The notes under the pieces: model-generated
Told to the model about the DNA's origin: nothing
The model's input: the letters and a program-made list of their open reading frames with translations, nothing else
The model's database searches: none
In this document: in pieces, positions 1-9,491 of the stretch
Position numbering within the stretch: the stretch's first letter is position 1
Layout: each line of letters begins with the position of its first letter
NCBI GenBank assembly: GCA_030407085.1
Contig: CM059584.1
Location: 107,135,001 to 107,199,000, forward strand
Direction of reading: 5' to 3'
DNA length: 64,000 nucleotides
From: Trichopria drosophilae
Lineage: Eukaryota; Arthropoda; Insecta; Hymenoptera; Diapriidae
Position numbers and translations under genes: made by a program

Positions 1-1231
1 TGGGAATATGACAAAAAAAATACCTAGGTCAAGAAGAAACTTTTCTTGACCAGATTTTGTACAAATGGTTTTTAGAGAAAAGATCACAAAACGTGCCCAT
101 CAGCGGAGCTGGCCTTCAAGCAAAGGCTTTATTTTTTAATACGCTCCTTAACGGGCCATCCAATTTTAAAGCGAGTAATGGTTGGCTCTATCGCTTTCAA
201 GTTCGTCATGGCATCCATTTTATGGTAGCGCATGGTGAGAAACTCTCTGCCAATGTTGTGGGAAGTGAGATATTTCAATCGACAATAAAAGAAAAAATTG
301 CATCTGGAAATTACAGCGAAGACGATGTTTATAATGCCGATGAAACCGGACTCTACTGGAGGGCATTGCCCAGAAAGACTTTGGCAGCAAAGTCAGAAGG
401 ATCGATTGAAGAAAGATGCCAAAGATAGGGTCACTATTTTAACATGTGGAAATGCCTCCGGATCCCACAAAGTAACACCGTACGTAATTGGCAAATCGAA
501 ACTTCCCAGATGTTTTAAAAACGTAAAACACCTGCCTGTGAAATACGCTGGCTCTCCGAGTGCATGGATTACTCGCACACTTTTCCTTGATTGGTTCAAA
601 GATGTATTCCTGAAAGAAGTGAAAGAGGCACAGACCAAGGCAGGAAGAACATAAAAAATTATGCTATTACTTGATAATGTTCGTTCTCACCCACCTGCAG
701 ATGAATTAAATGAAATAGATGAAATGTGCGAAGTACGTATTAATCTTGTATTATTCTAAATCTCGTAGAGTGTATAAATACATTATTTTATATTATTCAC
801 ATTCATTTTTAATCATTATTCAGTATTAATTTCAGGTCATTTACTTGCTCCCTAATGCCACAGCTCTTATCCATCCTTTGGATCAGTGTATTATCGAAAA
901 AATGAAGCGCATTTATAGGAAAGAATTAGTCAGGAAAATTTATTGCTCCAATGAATCAGATATTCATGTTTTTATCAAGCAGTTAAATATGAAAAACTGT
1001 TGCTATGGAATGGCCAATGCGTGGAACGAGTTAACGCCAGAAAACATGAAAAATGCATGGAACAAACTATTGCGTAACAGTGAAGCACAATATGCAGCCG
1101 TCGAGTCGTCGATTCGAAATGATGATTTGCTTTGGGACGTTCAAATGATACCACAGTTGTCGAGCATAACCCTTGATGATATAGATACATGGATTCAAGG
1201 CGATGCTGAAGAACAAGGTTGGAGACCTTAA
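1..1231 (+). pseudogene. Tigger/pogo-like DDD transposase, copy A (dead, cut by window edge)
   Basis: The visible parts are the end of the CENP-B-type DNA-binding region (57-428, W-x-YRFQVRHG stretch) and the DDE_1 catalytic region. The first catalytic Asp is in NADETGLYW, the second in LLLDN (about 661-680), and the third in the HPLDQ segment after 845. Family knowledge: the third acidic residue of Tigger/jerky proteins is the Asp of the P-x-DQG block. A 103-bp GT-AG intron (733-835) separates the second and third Asp, and the frame is kept across it. Lesions: a frameshift near 405-415, an in-frame TAA at about 652-654, and altered residues in the usually invariant LIQPMDQG block (here LIHPLDQC). 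The C-terminal exon present in copy B (47492-49888) is missing; similarity stops near 1248. This is a non-functional cut-and-paste transposase remnant. Confidence 0.85.
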
Positions 1232-1259
1232 AACGACGAAGAAATATTACTTAGGACAG

Positions 1260-1640
1260 TTTAACGAATGAAATAGTCCCGGTCCCATAAGTGTGCGACT
1301 CATGCTAATTATTGATTGGCTGCTTTAAATATCACTATCTCTAGCGTATTTTGGTTTTAAAAACTACATTTTTGCTTGTCACACTCAAAAGGTAGAGAAA
1401 TAATCACTTTTTTTACTATGTTCCTTACATCTCAGTTATGAAATGATATAAAAAAAATATGTCAAATTTGAATTCAAAGCTTATCATAAAAAAAATTCAT
1501 GTCCATTATTTTGAAAATTTATCAACTAGACTTCATTTTTTGTTAGCACACAATTTCAATTAAAAAATAACATTTTCATCGTACTTAACATTTTTACAAC
1601 TTACATTCAGACTCTTGAAGAAGAGACTATAGTTTGTGTA
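1260..1640. other. unassigned AT-rich intergenic DNA
   Basis: No ORF, RNA gene or repeat boundary is recognisable here. It follows the point where Tigger copies A and B stop matching. Confidence 0.5.
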
Positions 1641-1750
1641 CACTCTAAAATTGTTGGAGTGAAGTGTACTCCATAGGAGTAAAATGGAGTGAAATGCATA
1701 CCAAAAGAATAAAGTGTTTACTTTTTTGGAGTGGACTCCAACGATTTTAG

Positions 1751-1754
<4 letters not shown>
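1641..1754. mobile_element. small MITE with ~20-bp TIRs
   Basis: The ends are inverted repeats: left CACTCTAAAATTGTTGGAGT, right the reverse complement with about three changes (ends ...GATTTTAGTGTG). The interior repeats GGAGT/ACTCC motifs and has no coding capacity. The right end runs straight into the TG microsatellite, so tract expansion may have started in this terminus. Confidence 0.55.
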
Positions 1755-2002
<248 letters not shown>

Positions 2003-2116
2003 AATCCCTCAGGGAAACAACAGAATAACAATTGTCGGTAATGCAGATTCAAAGACAAAATATAGTTCTGTCGTTTAACGTCGTGCATAAAATAATATTT
2101 TGTAATTGCTTGCGTA

Positions 2117-2780
2117 GTATGGGTTCGCATTTAAAAAAAAAAGTTGACCTTTAAATGACCTTAAAGGGAAGGTCCAAGGTCGAGGAAAAGGTCATTTTCG
2201 GAGTACTACTTGAATGATAATTCAGATCTGTCATTAATCCTTTTTCCAATAGCCACTTATTCTGCAAGATTTTCTTGCAAATGTAATTTTAGCCTTATTT
2301 GACTTCTAGAGGTCACGTTGACCTTGAACCTCGAAGCTTATTTTAATGTAAAATTTTACGCTATTTCGAATCCCGACCTCAAAAGTATAGGTTCGCATTA
2401 AAAACACAGTTAGACCTTCAAATAACCTTGAAGGAGGGGTCCAAAGTCGAGGAAAAGATAATTTTCGAAGTACTACTTAAATGATATTTCAGACCTGTCA
2501 TTAATCCTTTTTCTAATAGCCACTTGTTCTGCAAGATTTTCTTGCAAATGTAATTTTAGCGTTATTTGACCTTTAGAGGTCACGTTGACCTTGAACCTCG
2601 AGACATATTTTAACGTAAAATTTTACGCTCTTTCGATTCCCGACATCAAAAGTATGGGTTCGTATTTAAAAAAAAGAAGTTGACCTTCAAATGACCTTGA
2701 AGGTTAGGTCCAAGGTCAAATCCAAGGTCATCACTGGATTTCTCGTTGAATGTTACATAAGACTTGACCTTAATATTTTT
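2117..2780. repeat. 267-bp tandem repeat rich in TGACCTTGAAGGTCA-like motifs
   Basis: Units start at 2117, 2385 and 2652 (period 268 then 267), the third being partial. Each begins GTATGGGTTCGCATT, then has a cluster of AGGTCA/TGACCT half-sites, and closes with a GTAAAATTTTACGCT palindrome. The copies differ by scattered substitutions, so the expansion is not recent. No coding potential. Confidence 0.85.
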
Positions 2781-2804
2781 TTTTCATCACCTACCCACTT
2801 AGAT

Positions 2805-2840
2805 TTTCTGGGGTTTCCATACTTTTTCCTCACCCTGTAT
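2805..2840. mobile_element. mariner/MITE-like terminus
   Basis: The sequence ACTTTTTCCTCACCCTGTAT next to TA repeats resembles the right end of a Tc1/mariner TIR, whose inverse begins ACAGGGTGAGGAAAAAGT. A related start, ACAGGGTGAGTGCGAG, is at 42857. The 267-bp repeats just before may be its subterminal region; no matching left end was located. Confidence 0.4.
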
Positions 2841-3316
2841 ATATATTTGCATGTATAAAAAATGCATTGCGTTAAAAATGGAAAACGGGCCTTTTTTAGT
2901 CCTTTCTTATGTGTATAGAAGTAGAAAAACCAAATTTTGCATGTGTGCCTTAAATTTTAATTTTTGAATTTTCTCGAACTCGAATTTTAAAAGTTCCACG
3001 GAATTACTCATATACAGGGTCATCGAAAAGTATCGGACCCCCCTAATATCTTCAGTTAGAATGCACTTAGGAGAAAATATCCAATAGCAAAGTTGTATGG
3101 TTTCAAGCGGGGAGTAAGATGATGACCTTGTCTTTGACCTTGACCATGTCCTTCAAGGTCATTTCAAGGTCAATCTTATTTTTTTAAATAGAACCCCCTA
3201 CATTTTATTGCATATTCTTATAGCTTATCTCGAGAGCTTTCCAAAACACTCTAATAAAATATTTTTTTATTAAGTACTTTTTGAGTTATAAAGGTTTGAA
3301 GTTAACAATTTGTTAA

Positions 3317-3443
3317 GTGGTGTGCGAGTCCGATCAGTTAAGGCAAGAGTGGTGTGCGAGTCCGACCAGTTAAGGCAAGAGTGGTGTGCGAGTCCGACCA
3401 GTTAAGGCAATAGTGATGTGTGAGTCCGGCCAGTTAAGGCAAA
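3317..3443. repeat. 32-bp tandem repeat, four copies
   Basis: Units of the form GTGGTGTGCGAGTCCGACCA plus 12 bp start at 3317, 3349, 3381 and 3413. They lie inside the mariner element between its 3' TIR and the end of the transposase and have no equivalent at the other TIR. They probably expanded after the element was formed. Confidence 0.9.
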
Positions 3444-3494
3444 TTTAATTCCAATTGGTTAGCTTGGGCAAAATATTTAATTGTACCAAACAAT

Positions 3495-4570
3495 TCACAA
3501 CAAATGTTCAAATTGTTGCCCTTCAACAGCCTGGCAATGTGCCAATCTGTTATAAACAGCCGAAACCGCATTCCGGTACGTTTCTGGCGGTATTAGTTCT
3601 ATCTCTCGAGTTATTCTCCCTCTTAAATCATCTAAATCTTGAGGCTTGGTGGCATAAACTTTACTTTTCAAGTAAGCCCACAAAAAAAGTCAAGTGGGGT
3701 CAAGTCCGGAGACCGAGGTGGCCACTCAATATGACCCCTTCGCCCTATCCACCTGTCCTGAAAGACCTCATTCAAATATTGACGGACAATGACACCATAA
3801 TGAGGTGGAGCTCCATCCTGTTGGAAATAAATTTCATCCATATTTCCACCAGCTATGTCTCGAATAGCTGGAACAATTTGTTCGCGAAGCATGACTAGGT
3901 ATACTTGTGCTGTCAAATTGCCTTCAATGAAGAAAGGGCCAACTGGTCTACCATTAAGAATATCAGCCCATACATTAACTTTTTGTGGATATTGAGTATG
4001 ATTGTCTCTGTTCCAGTGAGGATTAACGTCACTCCAGTATCTACAATTGTGTCTATTTACATTTCCAGTCAGTTAAAATGTTGCCTCATCAGAGAAAACA
4101 ATATTATCAAGTAATAGAGGATCGTCGACAATCATCTCCATCATAAGATCACAAAATTCGATGCGTCTATCAAAATCGTCTTCGGACAACTCTTGGACGA
4201 AATGGAGTTTGTATGGATGCCATTTATTCAATTTCAGAATTTTACTGACAGATGCATGACCGATTTCGTGTTCTTGCGCAACGCGATTGATGGAAATATG
4301 GGGATCTTCAACGAAAGACTGTAAAACATCTAATGCCTTATCATTATTTGTTGCTGTTTTAGGTCTACCAGATTTTGGGCGGCTTTTAACGCTACCAATG
4401 GCCTCGAAACGTTGAATAGTACGGATTACAGTACTTTTGGAGATCCTATTATTTTCATTCCGAAAATTTTCATTAAATAATCGCGTTACTGTTTTATACC
4501 CTCTTTGTTGATCTCCCCATCCTCGCATCATTAACAGTGTTATTCGATCTCTTTCAGAAAGCTCCGCCAT
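3495..4570 (-). pseudogene. Tc1/mariner transposase (DD41D), broken
   Basis: Read from 4570 leftward, the protein starts MAELSERDRITLLMMRGWGD. It has a paired-like double helix-turn-helix (GRPKTATNND hinge between the two) and then the catalytic domain: FSDEATF (first Asp), YFQQDGAPPH (second Asp) and PRSPDLTPLDFF (third Asp). I count 41 residues between the second and third Asp. Two lesions are visible: an in-frame stop at 4073-4075 right after FSDEATF, after which the frame continues unchanged, and a frameshift in a T run near 3685 just after LDFF. The C-terminal tail (3495-3683, AYLKSKVYA onward) is in the shifted frame. All catalytic residues survive, so inactivation looks fairly recent. 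Confidence 0.85.
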
Positions 4571-5282
4571 TCTTAATTAGAGCGAAGAAGAATTAATCAG
4601 GTAAGTGATAGGAAATTGATCTAGATAATTAAGTAGAGAAAAATACTAATTATTAAGTGTTGGTCCAACTATCGATTTGTTTATTTTAACCAGCACTAGC
4701 AAAAAGCTCGTTGAGCAACTGAAAATCTAATAGATCAATTAATAATATTTACGAAAAATTTCTGGGCTATTGGAAACAAAATGAAGATGTTTGGGATAAT
4801 CAATTGAAGCGCAATGGTTTCTTTTGTTACAGAAAAATTTTTGAGGCTGTTCGTTTTCGTCCACGAGGTGACTGCTGCTCGCTAAGAAGAAGACAGCACT
4901 GCATCAAAGTTTCAAATCAGTGATCCGTATTGTTTGCTCAAGAGCTCGTACATTGGTGCCTGCGAGAGTGAGAGAATAAAGATTGGCCAACGCTTTCGGT
5001 CAGATTCCCGCTAACGCCTTCGGAAATCACGCATTCGAGCAGCTTCTCGCGATTACGTTCGGGCAGTTTTTCGCCAGAGCCTATTAGCATAATTGCTTGA
5101 AGCCGTACAATACTTTGCTATTGGACATTTTCCCAAAATGCATTCTTACTGAAAATATTAGGGGGATCCGATTAATGTATTTTCTTTAAACCAATTAATT
5201 GGTCTCATTATTCCGCGCACAAAAGTATTAAGGTTATGATTACTGAAAACTAAATAATATTTTACAAGATATTCTACATTTT
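4571..5282. other. non-coding 5' part of the mariner element
   Basis: About 700 bp between the transposase start and the inner edge of the right TIR. It is likely the promoter/5' UTR of the transposase. No ORF stands out. Confidence 0.5.
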
Positions 5283-5587
5283 GTCAAAAAATTGTTAACT
5301 TCAAACCTTTATAACTCAAAAAGTAGTTAATAAAAAAATATTTTATTATAGTGTTTTGGAAAGCTCTCGAGATAAACTATAAGAATATGCAATAAAATGT
5401 AGGGGGTTCTATTTAAAAAAATAAGATTGACCTTGAAATGACCTTGAAGGAAATGGTCAAGGTCAAAGTCAAGGTCATCATCTTACTCCCCGCTTGAAAC
5501 CATACAACTTTGCTATTGGACATTTTCTCCTAAGTGCATTCTAACTGAAGATATTAGGGGGGTCCGATACTTTTCGATGACCCTGTA

Positions 5588-6029
5588 TGTACATAATACG
5601 GTTGTATTAGGCACTATAGATACATATGGATATATATACCCATATGTCATACTGGATCCTTACAAGTAGATGGGCAGTATATCTTTATACATATATATAT
5701 ATGGATACATATATATATATATACATGGCGGCTTCCTTCCCTTATTTAAGATTTCTCCATTCTCAATCCCGGCAGTGTGAAAGAGAGAGAAAACGATAAA
5801 AATTTACTAGAAAGTTAAAATAAGGGAAGTTAAAATAAAAGGTGAACCATAATGTAAATCTAGGGTTGACTCTTCGGAAAATTTACTATTATCCCGGGTA
5901 CCATAAGTCTATTGACATATGTACGGCCCTGCTTCAGATCACGTGGCAATAAAATGGGCGGGGCATATCGCGGGCCAGTGGGAGAGGGAGCGAGTCCCGG
6001 TATAGGCCAACTCGAGGGGTTGCACTGTA
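5588..6029. repeat. dispersed repeat R, copy 1
   Basis: About 440 bp repeated at 50267-50664 in the same orientation. It runs from TGTACATAATACGGTTGTAT to GGGGTTGCACTGTA. Shared landmarks include a (TA)n tract, GGCGGCTTCCTTCCCTTATT, a GAGAGA tract and GGGCCAGTGGGAGAGGGAGC. Copy 1 has a longer TA tract. No TIRs or coding region are evident, so the class is unknown. Its left edge abuts the mariner right end exactly. Confidence 0.85.
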
Positions 6030-6092
6030 TATGATGCATTACCAGTCGTGGCACTTTTTTTATTTGTACACATATGATACATTACCAGTGAA

Positions 6093-6920
6093 GTGGTTAA
6101 TGAATTTTCCGAAATTACAGGAACGTCTTCGTTACAACTTAACTCTGTTCATCATATTTGCACTCGTGGCCCACCGGTAGCAGAAAGAGCGCGAAGATTG
6201 GCGCCAGATAGATTAAAAATTGCAAAGGAAGAGTTTCAATTTATGATGGAAAAAGGATTTTGTAGATCATCAAGTAGTCCTTGGGCCAGCCCATTACATC
6301 TCGTTAGAAAAAAGAACGGTGATTGGAGGCCCTGCGGAGATTATCGACGTCTAAATGCCCAAACCATTGAAGATCGATATCCGATTGCACATATCCAGGA
6401 TTATTCAATGCTGTTACATGGAAAGAACCTTTTTTCGAAATTAGGTCTCTCCCGAGCCTATCATCACATTCCTACAGCTGAAGAGGATATTCCAAAAACT
6501 GCAGTAATTACACCGTTTGGACTACATCAGTATTTAGTCATGCCTTTTGGACTTCGTGATGCAGCCCAAAGCTTCCAGCGGTTTATTAATCAGGTTCTAA
6601 AAGGATTAGATTTTATTTATGTCTATATTGACGACATCTTAATAGCTTCATCGTCCACAGATAAACATAAACAACATTTAAAACTAGTGTTCAAACGTTT
6701 GCAGAAATTTGGCCTGCGCATTAACCTAGGAAAATGTGTCTTCGGTACCAATCAGATTGAATTTCTCTGTTATCAGATTGATCATCATGGATCTCGTCCG
6801 TTACCTGAAAGAGTTAAAGCGCTGTTGGAGTATCCGAAACCAAAAACAGTAATGGAGATGCGCAGATTTTTGGGAGCCATCAATTATTTTCGACGATTCA
6901 TTGAGAAAGCCGCTGCTTAA
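6093..6920 (+). pseudogene. Ty3/Gypsy reverse transcriptase fragment
   Basis: A 275-codon open stretch covering one RT domain: the [10 protein letters not shown] entry block, [31 protein letters not shown], motif [16 protein letters not shown], the catalytic YIDD box at about residue 180, and the [18 protein letters not shown] end of the thumb. Protease, RNase H and integrase are absent, and a stop follows immediately. The first codon is GTG inside an open frame, so there is no convincing start. Motif A reads [10 protein letters not shown] where families have Asp in place of the Gly, so the polymerase site is broken. This is an isolated relic, although the frame has stayed open for 828 bp. 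Confidence 0.85.
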
Positions 6921-7438
6921 AAATATTGTTTATTTTAAGTGTGCAGCAATAAAAACGGCATTTATTAAAATAATCACGTTTAAAGAGAAAATGGTTAAAC
7001 CTATCTAGAATCATTTTTAAAAGGGCACATAGATGAGTGACAACGCAATTTGTTTGTTTTTATGTTAGTAACAAATTGGACTCTGAGTTAAAACGATTAA
7101 TAATATGGCATGAAAATTATAATAGATAATCTAAATTAATTTTATATTTCTACAAAACTTATCACGCAGTTTTAAATCCCTGTAGTTTTTTATCACAAGC
7201 AAGCACATTGATCAGACTGTGACTATTACTTAGTGTATTTACTTTACTACATTTTCTACTTTGAGAAAATAAAATATCTTGCATGGCATAGATGTAGCAT
7301 AGCACAGTTTTAAATAATTTGTAAGAATCACAAGTTAAATTTGTCGGTTTTCAAATCGGAAACGTCTGTAGCAAATGTGTGGGTTTATTAATTGACTCGA
7401 CATCGTCCCGATATATTATTTAAATGTGTTTAAAATGA
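6921..7438. other. unassigned AT-rich DNA
   Basis: About 520 bp with no ORF, repeat pair or RNA gene that I can recognise. Confidence 0.5.
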
Positions 7439-7885
7439 CATATCAACATACATTTTAATAGTGAACATATTTATTTCCGTATACCACTGAATCACAGAAA
7501 AGTTAAAAGTTCTGTGGATTTTCCCATACGTCTCTCAGGAAACCCGCATGAAGTTGTTTGTATAAATAAAGATAATGACGTTATAAATATTAATTGCAAA
7601 TTATTCGAACTGTGCACACGTATAATTCATATGCCGAAGAAGGAGAAAGATCCAATGAAAGGTATAAAGGAAATGTCTCCTCTGAATATGTTACGGCCGG
7701 AGGGGACCGTTTTGCAAGGATTTTTGGATGGAGTTATAATGCAATATTATGCTGCTAACTATAACAAATCCTGCTATATTAAAATACAGTTTCCTCGACA
7801 CAACCGCGAAAAGACTAGATCGACTGGAAGAGTCAATCCTGAGTTCGAACATTTGTGGGGGCTGCTGCTAATGCAAAAGAAATGA
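7439..7885 (+). CDS. unknown open frame, possible exon or relic
   Basis: The frame is open from just after a TGA at 7436 to a TGA at 7883-7885. There is no clear ATG start; the conventional start would be a GTG at 7514. The product is about 123-148 residues, with basic patches (IHMPKKEKDPMKGIKEM, FPRHNREKTRSTGR) and four Cys. I recognise no family. AATAAA overlaps the stop region (about 7884). It ends about 100 bp upstream of the I-like LINE, which may have inserted just beyond an old 3' exon. It could be a terminal exon, a relic or chance. Confidence 0.25.
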   Translation, partial: HINIHFNSEHIYFRIPLNHRKVKSSVDFPIRLSGNPHEVVCINKDNDVININCKLFELCTRIIHMPKKEKDPMKGIKEMSPLNMLRPEGTVLQGFLDGVIMQYYAANYNKSCYIKIQFPRHNREKTRSTGRVNPEFEHLWGLLLMQKK

Positions 7886-7976
7886 ATAAAGGTGAAGGTA
7901 AAATAAAGAAGTACAAATGTTTTGAGGAAAAATTTAATTTATTTAATTTCACTTTTCTAAAATATGGTGTTGAACA

Positions 7977-7989
7977 AAATAATTATGAG
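7977..7989. repeat. 13-bp target-site duplication, left
   Basis: AAATAATTATGAG occurs here and again at 13315-13327, framing the I-like LINE exactly. Confidence 0.9.
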
Positions 7990-8190
7990 GTTAACGTCGG
8001 ACTTTCGATACGCACGGTTGTACTGTGAGTACGCAGCGTAAATAGATCGCGAGTACCAACGATTCAACGATTCAATCAATTTACCTATTTACATATTTAG
8101 TTAAAGTGAAAGTTACAGTTCTAAGTGCTAAGTTGTAAAAGTGAATAAAAGGGAAGTAGTGCTCTGCACTGCAACCCCAAATTCAAAAAC

Positions 8191-9450
8191 ATGAATACAC
8201 CTTCGCAAACAGCACAATCATCCAATGGAAAATAGCTAAGAAAAACCTACGCCGATGCAACTATCGTCTCTTACAAAAACGAACAAGCAATTATTATTCA
8301 CGCTATAGAAGGATTAACTATTGAAGATTACCTGGAAGCTCTTATCAAGATCATCAACTCAAACGAAATAAGGTTCGCCTCTAAAATATCGAATCAAAGA
8401 ATCAACATATTTCTATCATCGCAAGAAGCTGTTAAAAAATTTACCAATGAACACTCGTTCCTGAAAGTACAAGGGCATGATCTCGAAGTAAGACCCTTAA
8501 TAAAAAGTATGAAAAAAATTATAATATCCAATGTCTCTCCAATCATACCAAATGAAACTATCATTCAAGCGCTACAAAAAGAAAATGTTGAACCAAAATC
8601 ACCGATCAGCCATATGAGAATTGGATCACAAAATCCACTCCTCTCACATGTGCTCAGTTTCCGACGACAGTTCTTTATTGATCCAGAAGACACAGATAAA
8701 ATACCTGATTCCATCCTGCTTACAGTTGAAGAAACTTCTTATAGAGTATTTTTCGCCACGGAAACTGCAATGTGTTTTATATGCAAGCAAAAGGGCCATT
8801 TAGCAAGACAATGCCAAGAAAACACAGATGTAAACAAATCAAACAATAAACCATCAAACAATAACAGTGAGTTTCCAAGACTAAAATCAACAAAGTTGAA
8901 TACAAAACAGGCACAGGTAATCATCAATGAAAACAATACGACAGATAACAATACAATCAATTACAAACGACCAAAGCCGACGTCAACAATCTCTGGTAAT
9001 TCGGAGAGCCCCGAAATTGAAATGGTTATTCCGAATGAAACAAATGATAATAACAACGTCCGAAAAAAGAATGTAAATAAAGAAAAACAAGCCAACAAAA
9101 AAGCCAAATTTGATCAACTGAACACTGACAAAAGTTTAGACGAAATTTTAGCTCCACTAGAATCAGTCATAAGCAGTAACCCAACCCAATATCCACTAGA
9201 CTTTCTGACATTAAAAAATTTCATCGATCGAGCTCAACCATATACCAAGGCACCTAATGTAGCTAAGGATTATACCAGTGACATAAAGCTCATCGCAAAG
9301 ATGCTTAAGGATTTATACCCGAATTTAATAGAAAGGAGAGCAAAAGTAATTTTTTCAAGAATAACAACAAGTATAAATAAATCTTCCGATACAGACTATG
9401 AATCAAACACCGAAGTTTCAGACGATCAGATAAGTCAAGACACATTTTAA
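8191..9450 (+). pseudogene. LINE ORF1 (gag-like RNA-binding protein) with one early stop
   Basis: The natural start is the ATG at 8191. The frame runs 419 codons to 9450 and is interrupted only by TAG at codon 15 (8233-8235), so the longest uninterrupted ATG frame begins internally at 8509. The middle has an RRM-like region and a CCHC zinc knuckle (CFICKQKGHLARQC, about codons 194-207). After it comes a low-complexity Asn/Thr/Lys-rich linker and a helical C-terminal segment. The protein would bind element RNA in a ribonucleoprotein with ORF2p. Classical I factors have several knuckles; only one is clear here. Readthrough or internal initiation could still yield most of the protein. Confidence 0.85.
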
Positions 9451-9491
9451 ATATAAGTTTAATTTCATTTGAATTTTAATTAATAATAAAT

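Larger units (their letters stand above)
3015..5585 (-). mobile_element. Tc1/mariner element with ~300-bp TIRs (DD41D, rosa-like)
   Basis: CAGGGTCATCGAAAAGTATC starts the left end, and its exact inverse closes the right end at 5585. Both are flanked by TA (3013-3014 and 5586-5587), the Tc1/mariner target duplication. The inverted repeats continue almost perfectly for about 300 bp each side (3015-3310 and 5283-5585) and include AGGTCA-rich subterminal DNA. The transposase is on the minus strand (3495-4570). DD41D spacing fits the rosa group described in insects; that placement is from memory. Confidence 0.85.

Noticed and set aside
2117..3443. CRISPR array (regular short repeats)
   Set aside because: The 32-bp units are directly adjacent without spacers, and the sequence is eukaryotic.
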